The notes: generated from the sequence alone by a model not told the origin. A stretch of DNA of 64,000 nt from RGIG3009 sp045630285 (GCA_045630285.1 JAZQSX010000015.1:5402-69401); one strand, 5' to 3'; positions 1 to 9,573 are shown, counted from the first letter of the stretch. Translations and numbers: made by a program.

Positions 1-138
1 GCGGCCCGTGTGGCGCAGAAGGAAGGCCAAAAAGAAAACCCGGGCAACTTCCTGCTGATGCACGCTATGGGGCCCAACGTTGCCGGTGTTATCGGCTCCG
101 CCGTTGCCGCCGGTGTGCTGCTGACCATATTCGGTTAA
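1..138 (+). CDS. oadB: Sodium-ion-translocating decarboxylase beta subunit (C-terminal end only)
   Basis: The first 45 codons visible here end in TAA and read as the C-terminus of the membrane beta subunit of biotin-dependent decarboxylases. The segment NFLLMHAMGPNVAG followed by a small-residue membrane helix ending LLTIFG is the typical tail of this family. The subunit decarboxylates carboxybiotin and exports Na+. The gene starts outside the window. Carboxyltransferase, biotin carrier and PycB-type subunits lie about 30 kb away on the other strand (29822-32994), so this beta subunit could serve them, but that is inference. A strong terminator follows. Confidence 0.85.
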   Translation, partial: AARVAQKEGQKENPGNFLLMHAMGPNVAGVIGSAVAAGVLLTIFG

Positions 139-163
139 TCCTATCAACACTCGTATTCGATCA

Positions 164-191
164 GGGCGTGGAGTTCCTCCACGCCCTTTTT
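164..191 (+). terminator. Rho-independent terminator after oadB
   Basis: A perfect 10-bp stem (GGGCGTGGAG / CTCCACGCCC) with a TTC loop is followed directly by five T. It separates oadB from pcrA. Confidence 0.9.
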
Positions 192-204
192 GGAGGATAC
201 TGCT

Positions 205-2655
205 ATGGACACCTCAACCTATCTTTCCTTGCGCCGTCGTGCCTTGGATCGGGTCTTTTCTCGCATGAATGCGCCGCAACGTGCGGCTGTGTTCCAGACG
301 GAAGGCCCGCTCCTCATCCTAGCGGGTGCCGGCAGCGGCAAAACCACCGTGCTGGTCAATCGCATCGCCAATCTGGTGCGCTTTGGCAACGCGTATCACA
401 GCAACGAGATTCCTCCGTTTTTGTCGGATAGCGCTTTAAACGCTTTGGAACGTTATGCAAACGGCGATCTGCCTGCAGACAGCGGCTTAGACGCCATCTG
501 CGCTGTCGATCCCTGTCCCGCTTGGCGTATTCTCGCCATTACCTTCACCAACAAAGCCGCCGGAGAACTCAAAGACCGTCTGGAGGCGATGCTTGGCGAG
601 GAAGGCCGGCACGTCATGGCGGGTACGTTTCATTCGTTTTGTGCGCGTGTTCTGCGCCAAGACGGCGGGTTGCTTGGCTATTCCTCTCATTTTACCATCT
701 ACGACACCGATGACAGCCGCCGCTTGATGAAGGACTGTATGAAGTCGCTTGGCATCGAGGAACGGGTGATTGGCCACAAGGCCATTCTTTTCGAGATCAG
801 CCGTGCCAAGGACTGCCTGCTCTCGCCCGAGGAATTTACCGCTCAGGCGGGAAGCGATTTTCGTCTGAAAAAGGTCGCCGACTGCTACCGCTTATACCAA
901 AAGCGTTTGCAAGACGCCGACGCTATGGACTTCGATGATCTGCTGTCAAAAACAGTCGAATTGTTTGAAAACGAACCCGATGTTCTGCAAAAATATCAAA
1001 ATCGCTTCCGTTATCTGATGATCGATGAGTATCAGGACACCAACCACGCACAGTACCGCTTCGTCAGCTTACTGGCGCAAAAAAGCCGCAATCTCTGCGT
1101 TGTGGGCGACGATGACCAGAGCATCTACAAGTTCCGTGGTGCCACCATTGAGAATATTTTGAGCTTTGAGGAACAGTTCTCGCCCTGTACGGTAATTCGT
1201 TTGGAGCAAAACTATCGCTCCACGCAAAACATTTTGGATGCCGCCAATGCGGTTATCGCCAAAAACCAAAATCGCAAGTCCAAAACGCTGTGGACCGAAA
1301 ACGGAAAAGGTGATCTGCTGCAGCTTCACACGTTGGATAACGAGGACGAGGAAGGGCGCTTTATCGCCCGCACCGTGCTGGACAAGGTCGCCGAGGGTAG
1401 CAAATACCGTGATATGGCGGTGCTGTACCGTGCCAACGCACAGTCCAACGCTATTGAACGCTCCCTCATCAAAAGCGGTATTCCCTACCGCATTCTCGGC
1501 GGGCACCGTTTCTACGACCGCAAGGAAATCCGTGATGCCATTGCTTATCTGCGGGTGCTGTGCAATCCCACGGACAGCATCAGTCTGCGTCGCATTATCA
1601 ACGAGCCAAAGCGCGGTATTGGCGATGCCACGCTGGACAAGGCAGCGGCGCTGGCGGAGGAACAAGGCATCTCGCTATACGACGTCCTTTCCCACGCCGA
1701 CGAATATGCCGTTATCAGCCGTGCCTCCGGCCGTGTTCTGGAGTTTATTAAAATGATGGACACCCTGCGTGAAGAACTGCAAAGCGGTGAAACATCCCTC
1801 CACCTTCTGTACACGTCTATGCTGGAAAAAACCGGTTACCTCGCTATGTGGGAAATGGCCGGTCCCATGGAGGAGGAACGTGTGGAAGCACTCAAGGAAC
1901 TGGCTTCCAATATCCGTACTTACGAGGAAAATAGTGAGGAAGAGCTTCCCTCCCTATTTGGATTTTTGGAAGAAGCGGCGTTGATGACCGACGTTGACAA
2001 CTACGATGCCGGCGCCGATACGCTGGTGCTGATGACGATGCACGCAGCCAAAGGCCTGGAATTCCCCGTGGTATTCCTTCCCGGCTTTGAGGACGGGATC
2101 TTCCCCGGTATGCAAACCATGTTCCGCCCCGAGGAGCTGGAAGAAGACCGACGCTTGTGCTATGTCGCACTGACCCGTGCCAAGCGTGAGCTGTACATTA
2201 CCCACGCCCGCAGCCGTATGCTGTACGGCTCAACCACCCGAAACCGCCCCTCTCGGTTCCTGCAGGAAATGCCGTCATCGCTTCTGGAAATGCACGAACA
2301 GACCCTTCCCTACGGCGGATTTGGACGCAGCAGCTTCGGCAATGATAACGGCGGCTATCATCGCAGTTTTGCCACCGAACGCAGCGAAAGCCTTGCGCCT
2401 GCTTCCACCACCTATCGTGCCCGCACCGGCGACGAAGCACGGGGCGGCGGTATTTCCGTTGCCAAGCCTGCAACGGGCCAAGCGGCTCCCATCGAAAACT
2501 GGAGTGCCGGCGATCTGGTGATGCATAAAACCTTCGGAAACGGCTGTATTGAGAAGGTAGTACCCATGGGCAAGGATCTGCTGCTGACCATTCGTTTCGA
2601 TCAGGTTGGCACCAAAAAGATTATGGCAACCTTTGCGAAACTCACCAAACGATAA
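205..2655 (+). CDS. pcrA: UvrD/PcrA-family ATP-dependent 3'-5' DNA helicase
   Basis: An 816-residue superfamily 1A helicase that unwinds DNA in repair and replication-fork maintenance. Visible motifs are the Q-motif region near MNAPQRAAV, Walker A GAGSGKTT (41-48), TFTNKAAGELKDR, and DEYQDT (274-279). GDDDQSIYKFRGA, QNYRST, TMHAAKGLEFP and VALTRAKRELY follow. The tail (residues about 765-816) has the Tudor-like fold signature of PcrA (GDLVMHKTFGNG). The ATG at 205 is preferred over upstream codons because TGGAGG sits 8 nt before it. Compared with B. subtilis PcrA there is an insertion of about 45 residues between motifs I and Ia (roughly 60-105). The gene begins just after a terminator, so it probably has its own promoter or relies on read-through. 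Confidence 0.95.
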   Translation: MDTSTYLSLRRRALDRVFSRMNAPQRAAVFQTEGPLLILAGAGSGKTTVLVNRIANLVRFGNAYHSNEIPPFLSDSALNALERYANGDLPADSGLDAICAVDPCPAWRILAITFTNKAAGELKDRLEAMLGEEGRHVMAGTFHSFCARVLRQDGGLLGYSSHFTIYDTDDSRRLMKDCMKSLGIEERVIGHKAILFEISRAKDCLLSPEEFTAQAGSDFRLKKVADCYRLYQKRLQDADAMDFDDLLSKTVELFENEPDVLQKYQNRFRYLMIDEYQDTNHAQYRFVSLLAQKSRNLCVVGDDDQSIYKFRGATIENILSFEEQFSPCTVIRLEQNYRSTQNILDAANAVIAKNQNRKSKTLWTENGKGDLLQLHTLDNEDEEGRFIARTVLDKVAEGSKYRDMAVLYRANAQSNAIERSLIKSGIPYRILGGHRFYDRKEIRDAIAYLRVLCNPTDSISLRRIINEPKRGIGDATLDKAAALAEEQGISLYDVLSHADEYAVISRASGRVLEFIKMMDTLREELQSGETSLHLLYTSMLEKTGYLAMWEMAGPMEEERVEALKELASNIRTYEENSEEELPSLFGFLEEAALMTDVDNYDAGADTLVLMTMHAAKGLEFPVVFLPGFEDGIFPGMQTMFRPEELEEDRRLCYVALTRAKRELYITHARSRMLYGSTTRNRPSRFLQEMPSSLLEMHEQTLPYGGFGRSSFGNDNGGYHRSFATERSESLAPASTTYRARTGDEARGGGISVAKPATGQAAPIENWSAGDLVMHKTFGNGCIEKVVPMGKDLLLTIRFDQVGTKKIMATFAKLTKR

Positions 2656-2665
2656 GCACAAATCA

Positions 2666-2734
2666 CCTCCTATGTCATAAGATAGCAGTGAAGGGTTCTG
2701 CCTCACGCAGCACCCCATCTTGTGACATAGGAGG
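2666..2734 (+). promoter_or_regulatory. Long stem-loop that buries the ribosome site of the next gene
   Basis: Positions 2666-2683 pair with 2717-2734 over 18 bp with a single U-G pair. The right arm ends in AGGAGG, the Shine-Dalgarno of the gene starting at 2741, so the ribosome site is completely inside the stem. The run ATTTTT that follows would also let the same hairpin act as the pcrA terminator. The 33-nt loop carries GC-rich sequence. Confidence 0.7.
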
Positions 2735-2740
2735 ATTTTT

Positions 2741-3535
2741 ATGGCGGATAACAACAGATATGCGTCAAACAATGGTTGTAAAGAAGCCGTATGTGTGGAT
2801 GCCGGCCGTGTCTATGATAGCTGCTCCGACAAAGATTGCCTGGAGGATCTGCGCTTGTTCTTCACCGAACGAGATCAGATGATCATTGACCACGCCGTCA
2901 GCATCCGTGCGAAAAAGGCGGAAGTCATCAATACCTACATTGATGTCGAGGCGTTGCCGTTTAACCGTGGGTACTATTCCTGCGACATCACCTTTTTCTT
3001 CGGGGTTACCCTGGAGGTTTACTCCGGGCACGGTACCGGTTGCTGTATCGTCCGTGGTGTAGCCATTTTCCAGAAAAAGGTCATTCTCTTCGGCAGTGAA
3101 GGAAACGTCAAGGTGTTTACCAGCGAGTTTACCCCTGAAAACTGCGATCGTCATCAGGAAATGCCGACACGCAATATGCCTCGGTGCTCCGTGCAGGTCG
3201 CTGAGCCCGTCGTTCTGTCCGCACGCTTGGTCGAACGCTGCGAGTGCGGTTGTAAGTGCGATTGTGCTTCTTCCTGCATTCCCGCTTGTGTGTGCGAAGA
3301 ATACGGCGGTAATTTCGTAGAAAACTGTGAAAAGCTGGTGCTGGTATCGCTCGGCATTTTCACGATCGTCCAGCTTATCCGCAACGTGCAGATGCTGATG
3401 CCGATCTACGACTTCTGTATGCCGTCCAAGGAATGCTGTGCCAACACGGAAAATCCCTGCGACATCTTCAAGAAGATGTGCTTCCCCGTTGACGAGTTTT
3501 TCCCGCCCAAGGGCGACGATCACTGCGGTTGTTGA
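2741..3535 (+). CDS. Cys-rich conserved hypothetical protein, possibly spore-coat related
   Basis: A 264-residue protein with about 27 cysteines, many clustered (RCECGCKCDCASSC around 165-178, and a Cys-rich C-terminus ending DDHCGC). There is no signal peptide and no clear membrane segment apart from a hydrophobic stretch near 197-213 (LVLVSLGIFTIVQLI). The function is not recognised. Cys-rich soluble proteins of this kind in spore formers are often spore-coat or exosporium components, but nothing in the sequence proves it. The start ATG lies 6 nt after AGGAGG, which is buried in a long hairpin. A terminator follows, so this is a single-gene unit. Confidence 0.75.
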   Translation: MADNNRYASNNGCKEAVCVDAGRVYDSCSDKDCLEDLRLFFTERDQMIIDHAVSIRAKKAEVINTYIDVEALPFNRGYYSCDITFFFGVTLEVYSGHGTGCCIVRGVAIFQKKVILFGSEGNVKVFTSEFTPENCDRHQEMPTRNMPRCSVQVAEPVVLSARLVERCECGCKCDCASSCIPACVCEEYGGNFVENCEKLVLVSLGIFTIVQLIRNVQMLMPIYDFCMPSKECCANTENPCDIFKKMCFPVDEFFPPKGDDHCGC

Positions 3536-3542
3536 CCAAAAA

Positions 3543-3575
3543 CAGAACCCCCATCCGTTTGGATGGGGGTTTTGT
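3543..3575 (+). terminator. Rho-independent terminator
   Basis: GAACCCCCATCC, a GTTT loop and GGATGGGGGTTTTG form a strong stem with a T-rich tail. It follows the Cys-rich gene and faces the end of tcdA, so it may work in both directions. Confidence 0.85.
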
Positions 3576-4292
3576 TCATTCAGCAGTTGCGAGTGTTCGC
3601 ACGACTTCGGAAGCAATCATCAAACCGGCAACCGACGGCACAAACGCTGTGCTACCGGGCACGGGATGTGCGCCCTTGGATTCCGTGGCAGGCATACGGT
3701 GCGGTTGCACGGGTTCGGTAGAATACAACACCTGCAGATGCTCTATTCCACGCGCCCGAAGTTCCCGACGTACAACCCGCGCCAGCGGACAACCGGAGGT
3801 CTTGGCAATGTCTGTCAGCTGTAACAACGATGGGTCAAGCTTGTTCCCCGTCCCCATACAACTGATCACCGGCACACCGACCGCTTGCGCTTTTTCGACA
3901 ATAGCAATCTTGGCAGACACGGTATCCACGGCGTCCACCACAAAATCGTATTGCGAGAAATCATACAGCGCCGCATTTTCCGGCAGAAAGAAACAGCGAT
4001 GCTCCGTCACGACCGTTTTTGGTGAAATATCACGAATACGCTCCGCCATCACCTCGGTCTTGAAACGACCGACCGTGCTGTGCAGCGCCACAATCTGACG
4101 GTTGATATTTGATAACGACACCGTATCGTTATCAAACAGATCCAATGCGCCAACGCCACTGCGGGCTAACGCCTCCGCCACATGACCGCCAACGCCACCG
4201 ATACCGAACACCGCTACATGACTGCCTTTGAGGCGCTGTATTGCCTCTTCACCCAGCAGTAATGCCGTGCGAGATAGGGTTTCCCCTATCAT
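3576..4292 (-). CDS. tcdA: tRNA threonylcarbamoyladenosine dehydratase (TcdA/CsdL family)
   Basis: A 238-residue E1/ThiF-like protein. It ATP-dependently cyclises N6-threonylcarbamoyladenosine at position 37 of ANN-decoding tRNAs to the hydantoin form. The Rossmann ATP site FGIGGVGGHVAEAL (29-42) and the adenylation motif DLFDNDTVSLSNINRQ are clear. Length fits the family. The start codon overlaps the stop of the upstream small membrane gene (ATGA), so the two are translated together. Confidence 0.9.
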   Translation of the reverse strand: MIGETLSRTALLLGEEAIQRLKGSHVAVFGIGGVGGHVAEALARSGVGALDLFDNDTVSLSNINRQIVALHSTVGRFKTEVMAERIRDISPKTVVTEHRCFFLPENAALYDFSQYDFVVDAVDTVSAKIAIVEKAQAVGVPVISCMGTGNKLDPSLLQLTDIAKTSGCPLARVVRRELRARGIEHLQVLYSTEPVQPHRMPATESKGAHPVPGSTAFVPSVAGLMIASEVVRTLATAE

Positions 4293-4450
4293 TTCTCCTC
4301 AGCTTCGTCCTCGTCGTCGATAACGATAGTCTCGTCATCATCAAACTCCTCGGACATCAGAAGCTTGCGCTCCTTCAGCTTGCGCATGATGATCCACAGC
4401 GCGCCGCAGATCAAAGCCAGAACCGCAATGATAGCCAATGCCTTTTTCAT
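4289..4450 (-). CDS. Small single-pass membrane protein with acidic tail
   Basis: A 53-residue protein with an N-terminal helix (about residues 3-22, KALAIIAVLALICGALWIIM). A basic segment and then a very acidic C-terminus (DDDETIVIDDEDEAEEK) follow. I chose the ATG at 4450 because AAAGGATGG lies a few bases upstream. An upstream in-frame ATG near 4486 would add about 12 basic residues but has no good ribosome site. Function is unknown. It overlaps tcdA by 4 nt. Confidence 0.65.
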   Translation of the reverse strand: MKKALAIIAVLALICGALWIIMRKLKERKLLMSEEFDDDETIVIDDEDEAEEK

Positions 4451-4569
4451 ATGTTCCCATCCTTTCTTTTTACGCTCGGCCATTGGTTTTGACCGATGCG
4501 TTTTGTATGACGAGATAACTCGCCATACTATATCGACCACAGACAGGCGTCTGTTGATCTACCTGATAT

Positions 4570-5532
4570 TCAGCGGAATCCTTGCCGCTGCGTTGTCACC
4601 GACAACGTTTCTCCGTCGCAGGTAAATGCGATATTTCCGTGATAATCGCTTCGGTATACAGCAACGTCGTTCTCCTTCAACGTATTCAACGTTGCTTCGT
4701 GCGGATGACCGCTGGCATTATCGACGCCACAGGTAATTACGGCATACGTAGGAGCAACCAAACGGATAAACTGCGGATCGCTCGAGGTTTGACTGCCATG
4801 ATGCCCAATTTTGATCACATCCGCCTGCAAAGCAACGCCGTCACTCATCAATCCGTGTTCGACCACCGTACCGACGTCGCTCATAAACAAGAACGAATGC
4901 TTGCCGTAGCTTAATCGACAGAGTATCGAGTTATCGTTTTCCGTAGTATAGCTTTGCCGGCCGCTGATAATTTTCAACTGCGCCTTTCCCAGGTGACAGG
5001 TAAAACCAAACTGTGCATCCATCGGCAAAATGCCTTTATCCCCCAGCGCATCCACCATGGCGTGATACACCGGTGACATCGTCTCCGGCAAGAATTCCTG
5101 CGCCGGCATCAGAAACGTACCGATCTCCAGTTCATGGATCAGCGTCGCCATACCGCCGATATGATCTGCATCCGCATGAGTGGCGATCACGTAATCGAGA
5201 CGCTCCACTCCGGCGATACGCAGCTGCTCCACCACATTTTCCGCCGTTGCATACTCACCGGCATCAATCAACGCTGTTTTTCCGCCACATTGGATCAAGG
5301 TACAATCCGCATTTCCAACATCTAAAAACGTGACCCGCAACTGATCGGGAGACAACGGCTCTTCCGTCAAACCGACCTCTGCAAAAAGATCGTCCCACGT
5401 AGGCACTATGCCCCAACCGGCCAAGTCATTCAGTGTGATCAACGCACTTCCGATTAACAAAATCGAAAGCAGAATAACCAGTACCCGACGAATAATGATC
5501 CGAACCCGTCCTTGTTCCATTATATGCGTCAT
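4570..5532 (-). CDS. ComEC-like secreted metallo-beta-lactamase-fold hydrolase
   Basis: A 320-residue protein with an N-terminal signal-anchor (about residues 12-33) and then a metallo-beta-lactamase domain like the C-terminal part of ComEC. The motifs FLDVGNADCTLI, LIDAG and THADADHIGG (118-127) supply the metal ligands; IGHHGSQTSSD and SGHP follow. Stand-alone proteins of this kind are common in Clostridia; the substrate is not known (nucleic acid is a guess from ComEC). The start ATG overlaps the ftsK stop as TGATG, so it is translationally coupled to ftsK. Confidence 0.85.
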   Translation of the reverse strand: MTHIMEQGRVRIIIRRVLVILLSILLIGSALITLNDLAGWGIVPTWDDLFAEVGLTEEPLSPDQLRVTFLDVGNADCTLIQCGGKTALIDAGEYATAENVVEQLRIAGVERLDYVIATHADADHIGGMATLIHELEIGTFLMPAQEFLPETMSPVYHAMVDALGDKGILPMDAQFGFTCHLGKAQLKIISGRQSYTTENDNSILCRLSYGKHSFLFMSDVGTVVEHGLMSDGVALQADVIKIGHHGSQTSSDPQFIRLVAPTYAVITCGVDNASGHPHEATLNTLKENDVAVYRSDYHGNIAFTCDGETLSVTTQRQGFR

Positions 5533-7940
5533 CAATCTTCGTCATCCGCACGAGTCATATTCATTTCCAGCCATTGCTGCCGTGTGATCAGCACCTGCCG
5601 CGGCTTACTGCCTTCGTGAGGACCAATGATACCCCGTGTCTCCATTTCGTCAATAATACGACCGGCACGGGCATAGCCCAAGCGCAGCTTACGCTGCAGC
5701 AATGAGGTAGAGGCCATTCCCGCCTCGACAACGACTTCAATCGCCTGCGGCAGCATCTCATCACCGCCACCGACATCCCCATCGTCATCGTCACTCTCGG
5801 CACGGCTGCTGGATTTCTCAGCAGTTTGCGCCAAACGGATGATCTCCTGCTCCACAGATTCGTCGTACTGATGCGATGCGTTGGATTTCAAGAACTCCAC
5901 GACCGCCTCAACCTCACGGTTGCCAACGAAGCAGCCCTGCACACGCATAGGCTTGGCAAAACCAACAGGCATAAACAGCATATCGCCCTTACCCAGCAGC
6001 TTCTCGGCGCCACCCGCATCCAAAATCGTGCGGGAGTCCACCGCCGACGCTACTGTCAAAGCCAGACGAGAAGGGATATTTGCTTTGATCAAGCCGGTGA
6101 TAACGTCCACCGACGGACGCTGAGTCGCAATCACCAAATGCATACCGGCAGCACGGGCCATCTGCGCCAAACGGCAGATGTTGCTTTCCACGGCATTGGC
6201 GGCAACCATCATCAGGTCTGCCAGCTCAACAATAACGATCAGCACCTGCGGCAGCCGTTCCATGGTATCGTTGGCACGGGCAACCTCGTTATACGTTCCA
6301 ATATCACGCACGTTGTTGGCAGAGAACAACTGATAGCGACGCAGCATCTCATTTACAGCCCAGCCCAATGCGCCCGCCGCTTTACGAGGATCGGTCACAA
6401 CAGGCGTCAGCAGATGCGGGATGCCGTTATAAATGCCGAATTCGACCTGCTTCGGGTCGACCAACAGCATTTTCACCTCATCCGGACGCGCACGGAACAA
6501 AATGCTTTGAATCATCGAGTTGGTACACACCGACTTACCGGAACCGGTCGTACCGGCAATCAGCAGGTGGGGCATCTTCGCCAAGTCCGCCAACACGATC
6601 TGACCGGCAATGTCTCTGCCGAGCGCAACCGTTAGCTTGCTCTCCGCCGAAGAGAATTCTCGGGAATCGATCAGTTCACGCAACCCGACCGAGCCGGAAA
6701 CACGGTTCGGCACTTCAATGCCGACGGCAGCCTTGTTCGGAATCGGTGCTTCAATACGCACGCCGGTCGTAGCTAGACGCAACGCAATATCATCCGCCAA
6801 TCCGGTGATACGGCTGATTTTCACGCCGGCACTGGGCTGCAACTCATACCGAGTCACCGTCGGACCACGGGATACATCAATAACCTTCGCATTTACACCA
6901 AACTCAGAAAGCGTCTTGGTCAACAGTTCCGCAGTGGAGCTCTGCTCTTTAGCCGCCGCCGCAATATCCGAGCTCTTGGTTTCACTCAGCAGCGATAACG
7001 GCGGAAAATGGTATTCCGCAGGCGGTGCTGCAAGCTCGACCTCTTCTTCGATCGGCTCCGCTTCCTCGTCGCCCTCGTCCTCGGTCTCCTCTTCCATTTC
7101 TTCCTGCGATTCGGGCTCGAACAGCTCGTCGACACGAGGCGTACCCTCGTCATCCAGTGCCAAGCCCTCCGCGACCTTACCAAACACGACCGGCGTTGCC
7201 ACCTCGGGCTCGGTCGGCTTTTCTTCGGGAACCTCAAGCTCCGGCTTTACCTCGACAGGCTCTTCATACCCGTCCAGCTCTACGTCGATCTTGGCTTCAC
7301 GCTTTTTGCGACCGGTCTCGACCGCCGTCTCGATTTTTTCTTTTGTTTTATGTACCGAATGCCACAGCGGCCTCAGCAACGCCACAATGGTAGTGCCGGT
7401 TACGATCATAAAGTAGACGAACAGCGCCAAAATGATAATAACCTTTGCACCGACATCGGTAAACCACGCTTCCAGCCAATAGCCGATCAGCGAGCCAAAC
7501 GCACCGGCGCCGCTAGGGATTGCACCGCTGCGATACGCCAAGATCAATGCCTGGTCGTAGGATTGTCCTGTGACCTCCCACATAAAGATCTGTATCGCCG
7601 TACTGAGCAGCAGCAACAGCACGATCAACTTCCATACCCAGCCCTTGGCCTTGTCCGAGGGTTTTTCCAACGCACAAAGAACGGCGATATACGCCACCAG
7701 GAACGGCACGACAAACGCACCAATACCAAACGTACCCAACAGCAGCTCGCGCAATTCTCCCCACACACTGCCGCTACGAATCAGGGCAAGACACATCATA
7801 AAAATGGCAAGCACAAACAGCAACAACGCTTTTGTCTGTCGGTTGTTGCCGGAGGATTTCGCCGCTGCCTTACCGTGTTTGCTGGCAGTTTTGGACGAAG
7901 TATTGGTTTTCTTTTTTGTAGTCCGTCGCTTTTGAGCCAA
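5532..7940 (-). CDS. ftsK: DNA translocase FtsK/SpoIIIE
   Basis: A protein of about 802 residues with four predicted membrane helices (about 38-190) and an acidic/proline-rich linker (about 225-310). The motor domain has Walker A AGTTGSGKS (462-470) and IVIVELADLMM. A C-terminal winged-helix gamma domain (about 735-802) recognises oriented chromosomal sequences. It pumps DNA through the division or sporulation septum. Start chosen: TTG at 7940, which has AGAGAGGTGGG upstream, giving MAQKRRTTKK; the longer reading from 7985 has no ribosome site. It lies downstream of the ClpP-like protease gene. Confidence 0.92.
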   Translation of the reverse strand: MAQKRRTTKKKTNTSSKTASKHGKAAAKSSGNNRQTKALLLFVLAIFMMCLALIRSGSVWGELRELLLGTFGIGAFVVPFLVAYIAVLCALEKPSDKAKGWVWKLIVLLLLLSTAIQIFMWEVTGQSYDQALILAYRSGAIPSGAGAFGSLIGYWLEAWFTDVGAKVIIILALFVYFMIVTGTTIVALLRPLWHSVHKTKEKIETAVETGRKKREAKIDVELDGYEEPVEVKPELEVPEEKPTEPEVATPVVFGKVAEGLALDDEGTPRVDELFEPESQEEMEEETEDEGDEEAEPIEEEVELAAPPAEYHFPPLSLLSETKSSDIAAAAKEQSSTAELLTKTLSEFGVNAKVIDVSRGPTVTRYELQPSAGVKISRITGLADDIALRLATTGVRIEAPIPNKAAVGIEVPNRVSGSVGLRELIDSREFSSAESKLTVALGRDIAGQIVLADLAKMPHLLIAGTTGSGKSVCTNSMIQSILFRARPDEVKMLLVDPKQVEFGIYNGIPHLLTPVVTDPRKAAGALGWAVNEMLRRYQLFSANNVRDIGTYNEVARANDTMERLPQVLIVIVELADLMMVAANAVESNICRLAQMARAAGMHLVIATQRPSVDVITGLIKANIPSRLALTVASAVDSRTILDAGGAEKLLGKGDMLFMPVGFAKPMRVQGCFVGNREVEAVVEFLKSNASHQYDESVEQEIIRLAQTAEKSSSRAESDDDDGDVGGGDEMLPQAIEVVVEAGMASTSLLQRKLRLGYARAGRIIDEMETRGIIGPHEGSKPRQVLITRQQWLEMNMTRADDED

Positions 7941-7992
7941 CCCGTGACCCACCTCTCTGTATGTAATACCGCAAATCTGCGGCATCCCTATT

Positions 7993-8700
7993 CTAGGATT
8001 GTTCGATCATATCGTGAAGCGCCTGCAACGCCTCGGACAACGAGCCCAATTCATCAATCAGTCCCGCTTCAACCGCCGCCTTACCGTCCAAAACGCTTCC
8101 CATATCGGTCGCCATTTCGTCGGTGTTCATACACAGCTTGGAAAAGGTCTCGTGCGTAATATGGGAATGATCCGTCACGAAGCGAATGATGCGCTCCTGC
8201 ATTCTCTGAAAATGCAAAAACGCCTGCGGCACACCGAGTACCAAACCATTGATCCGCACCGGATGAATCGTCATCGTGGCGGATGGAGCAATAAAAGAGC
8301 GCTTGGCGGAAACGGCAAGCGGCACGCCAATGGAATGGCCGCCACCCAGCACCAAGGAAACGGTAGGCTTGGTCATACCGGAAATCAGCTCCGCCAACGC
8401 CAGACCCGCTTCAATATCGCCGCCCACGGTGTTCAGAAGGATCAGCAAACCTTGAATGTCCCGATTCTCCTCAATCGCAACAAGTTGCGGAAGTACATGC
8501 TCGTACTTGGTGGTCTTATTCTCACCCGACAAAGCGTAATGCCCTTCGATCTGCCCGATGATGGTCAAGCAATGGATCACGTGCCGACCGTTATCGGTGG
8601 TCACCGATCCTTTCTCAACCACGTCCTCCAGATCCTGTTGTAAGATCTGCGAGGGGCGGTCTTTTTGACCCTCTTCTTTCTGCGGTTTACTGCTCGACAT
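7993..8700 (-). CDS. ClpP-class serine protease (TepA-like translocation-enhancing protein)
   Basis: A 235-residue cytoplasmic protease of the ClpP/crotonase fold, without a signal peptide. The catalytic serine is in GGGHSIGV and the histidine in TMTIHPVRI; NTVGGDIEAGLALAELI is the typical ClpP-fold segment. In B. subtilis the homologue TepA sits next to ftsK (spoIIIE), as here. The ATG at 8700 follows GGAGG at good spacing, and the longer reading is rejected. This is the only complete host gene in the window that I found to end in TAG. Reading past it would run 30 codons into ftsK, so TAG is evidently a true stop for the host here. Confidence 0.88.
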   Translation of the reverse strand: MSSSKPQKEEGQKDRPSQILQQDLEDVVEKGSVTTDNGRHVIHCLTIIGQIEGHYALSGENKTTKYEHVLPQLVAIEENRDIQGLLILLNTVGGDIEAGLALAELISGMTKPTVSLVLGGGHSIGVPLAVSAKRSFIAPSATMTIHPVRINGLVLGVPQAFLHFQRMQERIIRFVTDHSHITHETFSKLCMNTDEMATDMGSVLDGKAAVEAGLIDELGSLSEALQALHDMIEQS

Positions 8701-8802
8701 CGTATCGCCTCCGGCAACTAGTGTGACCGAAAACGAAGAAAACATACCCCATCAAGCATCTGTATTCAGTGTACCATTTTTTCGCCGAAAACGCAAGAGA
8801 TT

Positions 8803-9573
8803 TTACGCAATACCCAAACGTTGGATCGCCGTTGTTTTGCCGGTGGAAGGATCCACTGTAAGCAGTACTGCATCCATGCGACACGGGCCGTCAGCCACCG
8901 CAAAACGCACCGGCAGCTTCCCCCGCATTTTTTCAATAGCCAGCGCCGGGCGGATTCCCAGCACCGATTCCGTCGGGCCGGTCATACCAATGTCGCTGAT
9001 AAATCCCGTACCGTTTGGCAGGATCTGTTCATCCGCCGTCTGGACGTGCGTATGCGTCCCTACCAGTGCGGTAACACGTCCGTCGACATAATACGCCAAC
9101 GCCTTTTTCTCGGCTGTCGCCTCGGCGTGGAAATCCACGATGCGAAGCCGTGGCAGCGCTTCGTCGGCCAAAATAGCATCCAACGTCTCAAACGGGCAAG
9201 CCAGTGTGTCCATATACACTTGGCCCATCACGTTGATGACTGCCACCTGATACCGGCCTTTATCCACGATAAATACGCCACAGCCCGGAGCCGAGCTAGG
9301 AAAATTTGCCGGGCGCAGGATTCCGTTGCTTTCGTTCAGAGTATCGTAGATTTCCCGACGGTGAAACACGTGGTTTCCCGTGGTTATCACATCGGCACCG
9401 AACTGAAACAGCGAGTTCGCCGACGACGGGAGAATACCGTTGCCGTCCGCCGAGTTTTCCCCGTTGACAATGCACAGATCCACTGCATATTGACGCTTGA
9501 TCCTCGGAAGCACCGTCTCCAAATGCCGGCAGCCTGCCGACCCGACCACATCTCCAACGCACAGAATATTCAT
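8803..9573 (-). CDS. ymdB: YmdB-family metallophosphoesterase (2',3'-cyclic nucleotide phosphodiesterase)
   Basis: A 256-residue protein starting MNILCVGDVVGSAG, the metal-binding N-terminus of the YmdB family. NGENSADGNG, TTGNHVFHRREI and the histidine segment VGTHTHVQTADE complete the metallophosphatase site. In B. subtilis YmdB hydrolyses cyclic nucleotides and affects RNA turnover and biofilm or nanotube formation. It lies directly downstream of the RNase Y gene, the usual arrangement, with a terminator hairpin between them. Confidence 0.92.
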   Translation of the reverse strand: MNILCVGDVVGSAGCRHLETVLPRIKRQYAVDLCIVNGENSADGNGILPSSANSLFQFGADVITTGNHVFHRREIYDTLNESNGILRPANFPSSAPGCGVFIVDKGRYQVAVINVMGQVYMDTLACPFETLDAILADEALPRLRIVDFHAEATAEKKALAYYVDGRVTALVGTHTHVQTADEQILPNGTGFISDIGMTGPTESVLGIRPALAIEKMRGKLPVRFAVADGPCRMDAVLLTVDPSTGKTTAIQRLGIA

